From assembly GCA_024639125.1 (NCBI GenBank), contig JAHEJA010000022.1, positions 33,023 through 85,796 on the forward strand: a stretch of DNA of 52,774 bases, in the 5' to 3' direction. Source of the stretch: Paracoccaceae bacterium (GTDB lineage Bacteria; Pseudomonadota; Alphaproteobacteria; Rhodobacterales; Rhodobacteraceae). The position numbers and the translations under genes were made by a program. Positions 25,322 to 33,961 of the stretch are shown here, one piece after another; the first letter of the stretch is position 1, and the number at the start of each line of letters is the position of its first letter. The notes beneath the pieces are model-generated. The model saw only the letters and a program-made list of their open reading frames with translations, was not told the origin of the DNA and ran no database searches.

Positions 25322-25756
25322 TTAGTACCCCATAATCATGCCTTCAAGTGCTTCTTTTTCCATTGAAAGCTGGGTGAGACGTGATTTCACCACATCACCA
25401 AGGGTAATAATGCCGACAAGTTTGCCTTCGGACACCACGGGCATGTGACGAAACCGTTTTTCGGTCATGGTTGCCAACACTTGATCCGCGCTTGCCCCTA
25501 GCGAACAGGTCACCAATTTCGATGTCATCGCTGTTTCAACACGTTGCGATAAACATTCTGCGCCTTTTTGGGCGATATGTCGGACGATATCCCGTTCTGA
25601 AAGAATACCTAGCGCTTGATCACCATTTGCCGAGACAACGAGTGACCCAATACGCTTTGCCGCCAAAATTGTCGCTGCATCTGCAATGGTCGCATCTGGT
25701 TTGACGGTGACAACACTATCATCTGCTTTGGATTTTAGAATTTGTTGAACCAGCAT
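25322..25756 (-). CDS. Stand-alone two-CBS-domain protein
   Basis: 144 residues made of two CBS repeats (about 10-65 and 75-135), each ending in the expected GILSERDIVRH and GIITLGDVVKS type segments, with the tail EGMIMGY seen in many alphaproteobacterial CBS proteins. CBS pairs bind adenosine nucleotides and act as energy or redox sensors, often on a partner enzyme; none is fused here. GGGAGG precedes the start. The short AT-rich inverted repeat GAAAT/ATTTC (25770-25782) lies just upstream. Confidence 0.85.
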   Translation of the reverse strand: MLVQQILKSKADDSVVTVKPDATIADAATILAAKRIGSLVVSANGDQALGILSERDIVRHIAQKGAECLSQRVETAMTSKLVTCSLGASADQVLATMTEKRFRHMPVVSEGKLVGIITLGDVVKSRLTQLSMEKEALEGMIMGY

Positions 25757-25816
25757 ATTGCCTCCCTAAGAAATAAAATTTCAATAAATTTATAGTTTCA
25801 GCAATTTTGAAAGCCG

Positions 25817-26710
25817 TCAACACATTGTTTCAAGACGCATAACTTCGGCGCGCAAGCCATCGGCCAATAGGCTGGCAAATCTATTCATCCGCTCGAGCCG
25901 ACGATCATCCGTGTGCCGCACCAAATAAAAGCTGCGCCGCAAACTGAAATGATCCGTTAAAATTTTCTTTATGTTTGGATCAAAAGGCATGGCAAAATCA
26001 TGCACGATCCCTATCCCAGCGGCCCCACGTAACAAATTGAACTGGACAGATACGGAATTTGACGCCAATCCCACACGTGGCACCCCTGTATCGGTTAAAT
26101 AATCTAGCTCTTTGTCAAAAATCATATCAGGAATGTACCCGATAATCCTGTGGTGCTTTAAATCATCCAAAACGTCTAATTGGGGATGCTTTTCCAAATA
26201 ATCTTTGTGTGCCGCCAAATGCAGCTGATAATCGGTCACCTTTTGAACCGTCAGCCGCCCCGCGCTTGGTGGGCTCACCGCAATGGCCATATCTGCCTCG
26301 CGTTTTGATAGATTGACAACGCGTGGCAAAGCGAGAATTTGAATGTCTAAATCCGGATTTTCATCGGCTATTTTTGCACAGACTTGTGGTAACAAAAAAT
26401 TTGCACATCCATCCGGCGCTCCGATACGGATTTGCCCGGAAAGCTGTGCGGTTTTTCCAGCCAGCTCTTCGACAGCTTCGGACATTGTTTGCTCCATTGC
26501 CACCGCATGCGCCATTAATTTCTGACCTGCATCTGTCAACGAATATCCGCTATGTGACTTTACAAATAACGGCAGTCCAAGCGCGTCTTCTGCGCGGGTG
26601 ATGCGCCGCCCAACAGTGGCAGGGTCGATTTTTAATCGACGCCCTGCTGCAGACAGGGTTTCGTCCCGCGCCACCGCCAGAAATATTCGAAAGTCATCCC
26701 AACTTAGCAT
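25817..26710 (-). CDS. LysR-family regulator divergent from mmsA
   Basis: 297 residues. N-terminal winged helix-turn-helix (MLSWDDFRIFLAVARDETLS, then AAGRRLKIDPATVGRRITRAE) and effector domain (about 90-290). ATG 26710 is chosen over the longer frame because it begins the family start and has AAAGG 7 bases upstream. Its divergence from mmsA, with 99 bp between, suggests that it controls the valine degradation genes. Repeated GCAAAA motifs lie in that spacer. Confidence 0.87.
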   Translation of the reverse strand: MLSWDDFRIFLAVARDETLSAAGRRLKIDPATVGRRITRAEDALGLPLFVKSHSGYSLTDAGQKLMAHAVAMEQTMSEAVEELAGKTAQLSGQIRIGAPDGCANFLLPQVCAKIADENPDLDIQILALPRVVNLSKREADMAIAVSPPSAGRLTVQKVTDYQLHLAAHKDYLEKHPQLDVLDDLKHHRIIGYIPDMIFDKELDYLTDTGVPRVGLASNSVSVQFNLLRGAAGIGIVHDFAMPFDPNIKKILTDHFSLRRSFYLVRHTDDRRLERMNRFASLLADGLRAEVMRLETMC

Positions 26711-26720
26711 ATCCAAACCT

Positions 26721-26796
26721 TTGCAAAAATGCAGGACGTTTTTGAAGAATTTCAACTTTGATACGCAAAATTGCAATGATAGTCTATGCAAAATTC
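26721..26796. promoter_or_regulatory. Divergent spacer with three GCAAAA repeats
   Basis: TTGCAAAAATGCA (26721-26733), GCAAAATTGC (26765-26774, arms GCAA/TTGC) and TGCAAAATTC (26787-26796) lie between the LysR gene and mmsA. They are plausible half-sites for the LysR protein. Spacing alone cannot prove it. Confidence 0.35.
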
Positions 26797-26809
26797 ATCG
26801 GAGGATTCT

Positions 26810-28309
26810 ATGCAAGAGCTAACCCACTATATCAACGGCGAACACGTAAAAGGCACATCGGGCCGTTTCGCAGATGTTTTCAACCCAGCAACTGGCGAAG
26901 TTCAAGCCAAAGTGCCATTGGCCTCTACAGCCGAGCTTGGGCATGCAGTTGATATCGCAGCCAAAGCTCAGCCGGCATGGGCCGCAACAAATCCTCAGCG
27001 TCGCGCACGTGTGATGATGAAATTCGTGGACCTCTTGAACCGCGACATGGACAAATTGGCCGAAGCGCTAAGCCGCGAGCATGGTAAAACATTCCCTGAT
27101 GCCAAAGGCGACGTTCAGCGTGGTCTAGAAGTTGTCGAATATTGCATTGGCGCGCCTCAGATGCTTAAGGGGGAATTCACCGATGGTGCAGGCCCAGGGA
27201 TCGACATGTATTCCATGAAACAAGCGCTTGGGGTCACAGCCGGCATTACGCCTTTCAACTTTCCTGCGATGATCCCAATGTGGATGTTTGCCCCTGCGAT
27301 TGTATGCGGCAACGCCTTTATTCTAAAACCATCCGAACGCGATCCATCAGTGCCATTGATGTTGGCCGAATTAATGGAGGAAGCCGGTCTTCCAAAAGGT
27401 ATTTTGCAAGTCGTTAATGGTGACAAAGAAGCGGTTGATGCAATCATTGATCACGACGTCATTCAGTCGATTGGCTTTGTTGGATCAACGCCGATTGCGG
27501 AATACATTTATGGTCGTGGGTGTTCCATGGGCAAACGTGTTCAGTGTTTTGGCGGCGCGAAAAACCACATGATCATTATGCCTGACGCCGATTTGGACCA
27601 AGCGGCAGATGCATTGATTGGTGCAGGTTACGGTGCAGCCGGTGAACGCTGCATGGCGATTTCTGTCGCGGTTCCAGTGGGCGATGAAACAGCGGATCGT
27701 TTGATTGAAAAGCTAATTCCACGTATCGAAAAGCTAAAAGTTGGGCCTTATACCGCTGGTGATGATGTGGATTACGGTCCTGTTGTTACAGCGGCTGCAA
27801 AGCAAAACATTTTGGGTCTTGTTCAAACTGGTATCGATCAAGGCGCAACCTTGGTGGTGGATGGCCGTGATTTTAATCTTCAAGGGTACGAAGACGGGTT
27901 CTTTGTCGGCCCGCATTTGTTCGACAATGTGACTGCGGACATGGATATCTATAAGAAAGAAATCTTTGGCCCTGTGCTGTCGACTGTGCGTGCGAAAACA
28001 TACGAAGAAGCCATTGGACTTGCTATGGATCACGAATATGGCAACGGAACGGCTATCTTTACACGTGATGGTGACACTGCGCGCGATTTTGCAGCGCGGA
28101 TCAACATTGGCATGATTGGGATCAACGTTCCAATCCCTGTGCCATTGGCCTATCACACCTTTGGTGGTTGGAAAAAATCAGTCTTTGGCGATTTGAACCA
28201 ACACGGACCGGATGCATTCAAATTCTACACCCGCACGAAAACCGTGACATCCCGCTGGCCTTCTGGGATCAAAGAAGGTGGGGAATTTAATTTCAAACCA
28301 ATGGAATAA
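26810..28309 (+). CDS. mmsA: Methylmalonate-semialdehyde dehydrogenase (CoA-acylating)
   Basis: 499-residue NAD-dependent enzyme converting methylmalonate semialdehyde to propionyl-CoA in valine and thymine breakdown. N-terminal HYINGEHVKGTSGRF and VFNPATGE, the MmsA-specific GVTAGITPFNFPAMIPMWMF, and the catalytic GAAGERCMAISVAV with Cys281; the usual aldehyde dehydrogenase catalytic Glu is absent, as is normal for the CoA-acylating group. GGAGG precedes ATG 26810; an upstream in-frame ATG at 26786 lacks an SD. Ends at a strong terminator before the convergent hydrolase. Confidence 0.95.
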   Translation: MQELTHYINGEHVKGTSGRFADVFNPATGEVQAKVPLASTAELGHAVDIAAKAQPAWAATNPQRRARVMMKFVDLLNRDMDKLAEALSREHGKTFPDAKGDVQRGLEVVEYCIGAPQMLKGEFTDGAGPGIDMYSMKQALGVTAGITPFNFPAMIPMWMFAPAIVCGNAFILKPSERDPSVPLMLAELMEEAGLPKGILQVVNGDKEAVDAIIDHDVIQSIGFVGSTPIAEYIYGRGCSMGKRVQCFGGAKNHMIIMPDADLDQAADALIGAGYGAAGERCMAISVAVPVGDETADRLIEKLIPRIEKLKVGPYTAGDDVDYGPVVTAAAKQNILGLVQTGIDQGATLVVDGRDFNLQGYEDGFFVGPHLFDNVTADMDIYKKEIFGPVLSTVRAKTYEEAIGLAMDHEYGNGTAIFTRDGDTARDFAARINIGMIGINVPIPVPLAYHTFGGWKKSVFGDLNQHGPDAFKFYTRTKTVTSRWPSGIKEGGEFNFKPME

Positions 28310-28336
28310 GTAGGTTCGGAAATAGCTATGATAATT

Positions 28337-28360
28337 GGGGCCTTCGGGCCCCTTTTATTT
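28337..28360 (+). terminator. Intrinsic terminator after mmsA
   Basis: GGGGCC (28337-28342) pairs with GGCCCC (28347-28352) around TTCG, followed by TTTTATTT. It overlaps the end of the convergent hydrolase gene. Confidence 0.85.
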
Positions 28361-29164
28361 TGCCATTTCAATGATTTCACGCGCAATACGTCGGCTTGTC
28401 CAATATCCATTGTGTGCATTGATCCCTTTGAAATGGACGAATGGAATGCCCAAAGAAATGCGCTGATCCAATAAGTCTTGGGTTTGGCACATCTGTTCGA
28501 ACACTCCGCCTATGGGTCTAAGTGGTAAGCCCAAAATATCGAAATCTGCATAAAGGTTACGCCACCAATATTTCCGATAAAACGGGTGTTGAGGTGATGA
28601 TATTGGGCGTAAATTTTCATGCGCAAATAGAAACATTGGCAAATTCGCCCCAATGGTCAGAAACCCTTGGAAATTTTCCAGGTTTTCCCAACGCGTGCCA
28701 TAGGGCGTCAGTTTGCGCGTATCATAAATGAAATTTGACAAAACCGTTGCACCCAAAGAATGACCAACGAATATGATCGCATCATTGTCAGTGTTATCAA
28801 ATTCCACATCCGCCACAGCCTGGGCAATACGTGCATGAACCTTGTGATACGCCGCCTGAGAATTTTCGAACGCGGGATAATAACTTCCGGCATCTGCTAA
28901 TTTTTTGATCGCGAACCAATGCATCCAATACAGCAAAAGCGGACTGTTTAACCGCCTGAAATAGTCATCCTGCTGTGGTTGATAAACATCAGCCCAAAAG
29001 GCTTCTCGCCACACAATATCAATATCAAGACCCGCGCGAGCACATTCAGAATAAACCAAATCACGCAGCGGCTTTGAATACGTCGCCACTTTGCAATCAA
29101 AGGGCGGATCCTTTTTTTGAACGCCAATGCCATGCGACACAATAACAACAACACGTTTTTTCAT
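28355..29164 (-). CDS. Alpha/beta-hydrolase-like serine hydrolase of unknown substrate
   Basis: 269 residues. The N-terminal strand and loop VVVIVSHGIGVQ suit an oxyanion region. Nucleophile elbow IIFVGHSLGATVLSNFIYD (Ser about residue 144). The C-terminal INAHNGYWTSRR may supply the catalytic His. An unusual middle (PLLLYWMHWFAIKKL; PFYRKYWWRNLYADFDILGL) is rich in aromatics, suggesting a lipid-like substrate or membrane contact. No signal peptide. It runs against the valine genes on both sides, so it is not part of their operon. Lipase, esterase or depolymerase activity is possible; I do not recognise a named family. Confidence 0.6.
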   Translation of the reverse strand: MKKRVVVIVSHGIGVQKKDPPFDCKVATYSKPLRDLVYSECARAGLDIDIVWREAFWADVYQPQQDDYFRRLNSPLLLYWMHWFAIKKLADAGSYYPAFENSQAAYHKVHARIAQAVADVEFDNTDNDAIIFVGHSLGATVLSNFIYDTRKLTPYGTRWENLENFQGFLTIGANLPMFLFAHENLRPISSPQHPFYRKYWWRNLYADFDILGLPLRPIGGVFEQMCQTQDLLDQRISLGIPFVHFKGINAHNGYWTSRRIAREIIEMAK

Positions 29165-29305
29165 AAAACCAACAACAAATTTATTAACTAAATGCTAAAA
29201 CTCTAAATGACGTCGTGGCACAAAACAAGAAAAGCCGTTGCAATATCCTTGAAACATTTAGAAATTAAACAAGTGTTCAATTCCAAATACTGCAAGGACA
29301 TCGTT

Positions 29306-30451
29306 ATGGATTTCGCCCTAACCGAAGAACAAAATGCAATCTTTGATATGGCTTACGCCTTTGGCCAAGAGCATATAGCCCCCCACGCACAGGCCTGGGA
29401 AAAGCTTGGCACAATCCCCAAGGATCTGTGGCCCAAAGTTGCCGAACTTGGATTAGGTGGCGTCTATGTGGATGATGACATGGGTGGCTCTGGACTTGGA
29501 CGCTTGGAATCAACGCTGGTGTTCGAAGCGCTTGCGATGGCCTGCCCATCCGTTGGATCGTTTTTGTCGATCCATAACATGTGTGCTGGCATGATCGATA
29601 AATTTGGATCACATGACATGCGCGCTGCATGGTTGCCCAAGATGTGCAGCATGGAAACTGTGTTCAGCTATTGTTTAACAGAACCCGGTTCCGGATCAGA
29701 TGCAGCCGCGCTGAGAACCAAAGCGGATCGCACCAATGATGGCTATGTCATGAATGGAACCAAAGCCTTTATTTCCGGCGGCGGTTATTCGGATGCCTAT
29801 ATTGTAATGTGCCGCACAGGCGAAGATGGACCAAAAGGCATTTCAACCCTCATCGTCGAAGACGGCAGCAAAGGGCTAAGCTTTGGCGGATTAGAAGAAA
29901 AAATGGGCTGGCGTAGCCAACCCACCGCCCAAGTACAATTTGATGACTGCGCGGTCCCTGCCGACAATCTAGTAGGTGAAGAAGGCAAAGGGTTTACATA
30001 CGCCATGAACGGGCTTGATGGTGGCCGCTTGAATATTGCCGCCTCTGCTTTGGGCGGTGCGCAACAAGCCTTGAACATGACGTTGACTTATATGGGCGAA
30101 CGCAAGGCATTTGGAAAATCCATTGATCAATTCCAAGCGTTGCAATTCAAACTAGCCGAGTTGGAGACCAAGCTCCAAGCCTCACGCGTGTTTTTACGCC
30201 AAGCCGCTTGGAAATTGGACAATGGCACAGCTGATGCGACTAAATTCTGTGCCATGGCAAAGCTGTTTGTAACGGACGCATCCTTTGAGGTCGCCAATGC
30301 ATGTTTACAATTGCATGGTGGTTATGGCTATCTTGCGGATTACGGTATCGAAAAGATTGTACGCGATCTGCGGGTGCATCAAATTCTGGAAGGAACCAAC
30401 GAAATTATGCGGATGATTATATCGCGTCAAATGCTGGCGGATCGCGGATAA
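29306..30451 (+). CDS. Acyl-CoA dehydrogenase, probable isobutyryl-CoA dehydrogenase
   Basis: 381-residue FAD enzyme. N-terminal FALTEEQNAIFDMAYAFGQE, FAD/substrate motif YCLTEPGSGSDAAAL, ERKAFGKSIDQFQALQFKLAE, and the C-terminal HGGYGYLADYGIEKIVRDLR with ILEGTNEIMR carrying the probable catalytic Glu. ATG 29306 has AAGGA 7 bases upstream. Its gene overlaps by one base the hydrolase that acts two steps later in valine breakdown, so isobutyryl-CoA is the likely substrate; general short-branched acyl-CoA use is the alternative. Confidence 0.88.
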   Translation: MDFALTEEQNAIFDMAYAFGQEHIAPHAQAWEKLGTIPKDLWPKVAELGLGGVYVDDDMGGSGLGRLESTLVFEALAMACPSVGSFLSIHNMCAGMIDKFGSHDMRAAWLPKMCSMETVFSYCLTEPGSGSDAAALRTKADRTNDGYVMNGTKAFISGGGYSDAYIVMCRTGEDGPKGISTLIVEDGSKGLSFGGLEEKMGWRSQPTAQVQFDDCAVPADNLVGEEGKGFTYAMNGLDGGRLNIAASALGGAQQALNMTLTYMGERKAFGKSIDQFQALQFKLAELETKLQASRVFLRQAAWKLDNGTADATKFCAMAKLFVTDASFEVANACLQLHGGYGYLADYGIEKIVRDLRVHQILEGTNEIMRMIISRQMLADRG

Positions 30452-31491
30452 TGAGCGATATTTCGATCCGATCCCAAGGGCGCGCAGGCCGCATAACCCT
30501 ATCCCGACCCAAGGCATTGAATGCCCTTAGCTATGACATGTGCTTAGCAATCGAAGCCGCAATAGACACATGGCGCACCGATGATGCCATCGAGGTGATT
30601 ATATTGGACGCCCAAGGCGACAAAGCCTTTTGTGCTGGTGGCGATATTGCAGAACTTTATGAGACAGGAACCCAAGGCAATTACGCATATGGTCAAAAAT
30701 TTTGGGCCGATGAATATAGGCTAAACAACAAGTTACGGAGTTTTCCGAAACCAATTGTCAGCTTTATGCAAGGGTTCACAATGGGTGGCGGCGTGGGTAT
30801 CGGATGCCACGGATCGCATCGTATCGTCTGTGAAAACAGCCAAATCGCCATGCCAGAATGCGGCATTGGATTGGTGCCCGATGTTGGGGGGTCTTATATC
30901 TTGGCCAAGGCACCGGGATATGTTGGCGCATATCTTGGTCTAACGGCCTATCGGATGAACGCAGCAGATGCAATTTTTGCAGGCTTTGCAGATCACTATA
31001 TCCCGCGTGATCAGTGGGATACCTGCATTGCATCGATCTGCGACTCTGGTGACACTTTGGTTTTAAATACGATGTCTGAACGCACACCAACAAGCGCGCT
31101 GGCAAATCGACAGAAAGAAATTGATGCAATATTTTGCGTTAATACACTTTTAGAAGTGATTGAAAAGTTAGAACAAAAAGAAACAAAACTTGCGCAGGAA
31201 ATTGCTAAATCATTGCAGCGGAATTCGCCTTTGGCAATGGCTGCTGCGCTTGCCATCATCAGCAAACAGCAAGCAGAAAATTCATCCTTTGAAGACGCCC
31301 TAAAGATGGAATATCGCTTTACCTACCGCGCCATGGAACATGGTGACTTCTTAGAAGGTATTCGCGCCGCAATCATCGACAAAGACCGCGCGCCCAAATG
31401 GCGCCAGACACTAAAAACCGTTAGCCAAGCTGACTTAACCCTAATGACGTCGCCTTTGGGCCACGCTGACCTTTCCTTGACGGAGGATTAA
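30451..31491 (+). CDS. 3-hydroxyisobutyryl-CoA hydrolase
   Basis: 346-residue crotonase-fold protein, longer than enoyl-CoA hydratases and matching the HIBCH group. Motifs are RITLSRPKALNALSYDM, KAFCAGGDIAELYE, FTMGGGVGIGCHGSHRIV, and AMPECGIGLVPDVGGSYILA, where Glu and Asp suit hydrolysis. It frees 3-hydroxyisobutyrate from its CoA ester before MmsB oxidises it. It starts at ATG 30451 inside the TAATG overlap with the dehydrogenase and ends directly before mmsB. Confidence 0.9.
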   Translation: MSDISIRSQGRAGRITLSRPKALNALSYDMCLAIEAAIDTWRTDDAIEVIILDAQGDKAFCAGGDIAELYETGTQGNYAYGQKFWADEYRLNNKLRSFPKPIVSFMQGFTMGGGVGIGCHGSHRIVCENSQIAMPECGIGLVPDVGGSYILAKAPGYVGAYLGLTAYRMNAADAIFAGFADHYIPRDQWDTCIASICDSGDTLVLNTMSERTPTSALANRQKEIDAIFCVNTLLEVIEKLEQKETKLAQEIAKSLQRNSPLAMAAALAIISKQQAENSSFEDALKMEYRFTYRAMEHGDFLEGIRAAIIDKDRAPKWRQTLKTVSQADLTLMTSPLGHADLSLTED

Positions 31492-32367
31492 ATGAAGATC
31501 GGATTTATTGGCCTTGGAAATATGGGCGCGCCCATGGCACAGAACCTTGTTGCGGCTGGGCACGACGTTATTGGATATGACACGGCATCCATTACTTTGA
31601 CCGGGATCACCCAGGCAGCGACCGTACAAGAAGCCGCAAAAGACGCAGATGTGGTCATCACGATGCTGCCCAATGGCGCCATTTTACGCGCGGTCGCCGC
31701 TGATGTAATCCCAGTCATGTCGTCGGGTTCTGCCCTTTTGGATTGTTCCACGGTAGATGTAGACAGCGCACGCACTGTGGCAGAGCAAGCCACCAAAGCA
31801 GGGGTTTTGGCACTAGATGCCCCCGTTTCGGGCGGTATCGGCGGTGCGTCTGCGGGCACATTGACCTTTATGGTCGGCGGAAGCGATCAGGCGTTTGCTA
31901 TTGCCAAGCCGTTGTTTGAGATCATGGGACAAAAAGCCGTTCATTGTGGACCGTCTGGAAATGGACAGGCGGCTAAAATTTGTAACAACATGATCTTGGG
32001 TGTGACCATGATTGCAACCTGCGAAGCCTTTGCTTTGGCAGATAAACTTGGTCTGGATCGCCAAGCAATGTTTGATGTGGTTAGCACGTCCTCAGGGTAT
32101 AGTTGGACAATGAATGCCTATTGCCCTGCACCCGGTGTCGGCCCGCAATCCCCGGCGGATAACGGGTATCAACCTGGGTTTGCTGCGGATTTGATGCTCA
32201 AGGATTTGCGCCTTAGCCAGCAAGCCGCCCATTCTGCGGATGCAGACACCCCCATGGGCCAAGCAGCAGCTGCACTATATGAACAATTCGTTGAACACGA
32301 AGACGGTTCTGGCAAAGATTTTTCGGCTATGCTGCCCCGTTTTGAAAAACGAACCAGAGGGGAATAA
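31492..32367 (+). CDS. mmsB: 3-hydroxyisobutyrate dehydrogenase
   Basis: 291-residue NAD-dependent beta-hydroxyacid dehydrogenase giving methylmalonate semialdehyde, the MmsA substrate. N-terminal Rossmann motif KIGFIGLGNMGAPMA, the substrate segment DAPVSGGIGGASAGTL, the catalytic Lys in GQAAKICNNMILG, and a C-terminal GFAADLMLKDLRL. The start has GGAGG upstream inside the previous gene's end, with no gap between stop and ATG. Last gene of the operon before a strong terminator. Confidence 0.95.
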   Translation: MKIGFIGLGNMGAPMAQNLVAAGHDVIGYDTASITLTGITQAATVQEAAKDADVVITMLPNGAILRAVAADVIPVMSSGSALLDCSTVDVDSARTVAEQATKAGVLALDAPVSGGIGGASAGTLTFMVGGSDQAFAIAKPLFEIMGQKAVHCGPSGNGQAAKICNNMILGVTMIATCEAFALADKLGLDRQAMFDVVSTSSGYSWTMNAYCPAPGVGPQSPADNGYQPGFAADLMLKDLRLSQQAAHSADADTPMGQAAAALYEQFVEHEDGSGKDFSAMLPRFEKRTRGE

Positions 32368-32371
32368 ATTC

Positions 32372-32399
32372 AAAAGGGCGCGGATAATGCGCCCTTTTT
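32372..32399 (+). terminator. Intrinsic terminator after mmsB
   Basis: AAAAGGGCGC and GCGCCCTTTT form a perfect 10-bp stem around a 7-base loop. The symmetric A and T tails let it work for both convergent genes. Confidence 0.85.
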
Positions 32400-32407
32400 A
32401 TGTATCG

Positions 32408-33961
32408 TTATCGCCCCTTGAACAAACCACCCAAAACGCCCCGAATTATGCGGCGTCCAGTGGTGCCTTTCAATTCTTTGATCAATGCCTGACCTATCGC
32501 GGACCCAAGTGAATCGTCGCTCGCGCGTGACTTTTTGGCAGTGCTTCGACCAACCCGAGACCCAGAATACCGCCGCGCGGACGCGAATTCGCGTGCCTGC
32601 ATGTCTGCATCGGCAGCACGCTCTAGCTCGGCTTCTTTTTCAGCCCCCTCAAGCGCGGCTTGCTTAGCGCGATCTTGCAAAATTTCATAAGCAGAGACAC
32701 GATCTAAACGCTTGGTGTATTTTGTATAAAACGGTGACATCTTAATCACATGGTCCCGCTCTGTAACCGCCAAAGGCCCTAATTGAGACGACGGCGGCCG
32801 GATCAAAGTGCGTTCAACGATGCCAGGCACACCTTTCTTTTCCAGAAAGCTGGTCACCGCTTCGCCAACACCCACCTGAAGTATGGCCTCTTCTGTTGAA
32901 AAACGCGGATTTTCTCGATAGGTTTCAGACGCCAAACGCAATGCGCGACGATCTTTGGCGGTATAGGCGCGCAGCGCATGTTGCACACGGTTTCCCAACT
33001 GACCCAGAATATCTTCGGGGATGTCGGTTGGACTTTGTGTGACAAAATAAATTCCCACACCTTTGGACCGAATTAGCCGTGCCACTTGTTCGACCTTGTC
33101 CAACAAAGCTTTGGGTGCATCATCAAACAAAAGGTGTGCTTCGTCAAAAAAGAACACAAGCTTGGGTTTGTCAGGGTCGCCGACTTCGGGCAGCGTTTCA
33201 AACAATTCAGACAGCAACCAAAGCAAGAATGTCGCATAAAGCCGCGGACTGCCCATCAATTTGTCGGCTGCCAAAATATTGATCCGCCCACGACCATCGG
33301 CATCAATTCCCATCAGGTCAGACAAGTCCAAAGCAGGCTCGCCAAACAAATCATTGGCTCCTTGGTTTTCTAGCACCAAAAGCCGCCGCTGAATTGCCCC
33401 AATCGAATTCACCGATATATTGCCATAACGTAGGGATAATTCGTTACGGTTTTCACCAAGCCAAACCAAGAGCGCTTGCAAATCTTTTAGATCGAGCAAG
33501 GCAAGCCCTTCTTCGTCGGACATACGAAAGGCAATGTTCAAAATACCTTCTTGTGGTTCAGTCAGCTCTAATAAACGCGATAACAACAACGGCCCCATTT
33601 CGGCAACTGTTGTACGGACTGGATGGCCTTGTTGCCCGAACAAATCCCAAAAGGTAACGGGAAAGCTGGTATAGCTATAATCGCTAAACCCAATTTTTTC
33701 TGCACGCTCTGTAAATGCGCCATGCAGTTTGAAATCAGCACATCCTGATCCCGCAATACCGGACAAGTCCCCTTTGACGTCGGACATAAAAACAGGCACA
33801 CCTTGGGCAGAAAATTCTTCTGCCAGAATTTGAAGTGTCACAGTTTTCCCGGTTCCGGTCGCGCCCGCTATCAGCCCATGCCGATTTGCATATTTTAATT
33901 TCAAAAATTGACGTTCTGCATACTCAGCACCACCGCCACCGACAAATGCGGATTCTTCCAT
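32408..33961 (-). CDS. HerA-like ATPase, DUF853/YjgR family
   Basis: 517-residue P-loop ATPase of the group typified by Escherichia coli YjgR. Walker A is GATGTGKT (residues 33-40), followed by MSDVKGDLSGIAGSG. Walker B is KLVFFFDEAHLLF (about residue 265), then IYFVTQSPTDIPEDILGQLGNRVQHALRA, the HerA/FtsK-like sensor region. The C-terminus is charged and may be disordered. ATG 33961 is preferred because AAGGGG stands upstream; the frame extends to 33994. DNA-translocation or helicase activity is assumed from the family, but cellular role is unknown. Confidence 0.88.
   Translation of the reverse strand: MEESAFVGGGGAEYAERQFLKLKYANRHGLIAGATGTGKTVTLQILAEEFSAQGVPVFMSDVKGDLSGIAGSGCADFKLHGAFTERAEKIGFSDYSYTSFPVTFWDLFGQQGHPVRTTVAEMGPLLLSRLLELTEPQEGILNIAFRMSDEEGLALLDLKDLQALLVWLGENRNELSLRYGNISVNSIGAIQRRLLVLENQGANDLFGEPALDLSDLMGIDADGRGRINILAADKLMGSPRLYATFLLWLLSELFETLPEVGDPDKPKLVFFFDEAHLLFDDAPKALLDKVEQVARLIRSKGVGIYFVTQSPTDIPEDILGQLGNRVQHALRAYTAKDRRALRLASETYRENPRFSTEEAILQVGVGEAVTSFLEKKGVPGIVERTLIRPPSSQLGPLAVTERDHVIKMSPFYTKYTKRLDRVSAYEILQDRAKQAALEGAEKEAELERAADADMQAREFASARRYSGSRVGRSTAKKSRASDDSLGSAIGQALIKELKGTTGRRIIRGVLGGLFKGR

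Noticed and set aside
28355-29164. Serine hydrolase as a valine pathway enzyme
   Set aside because: Opposite strand to the flanking valine genes, and the hydrolase step is already covered by the crotonase-fold protein at 30451.
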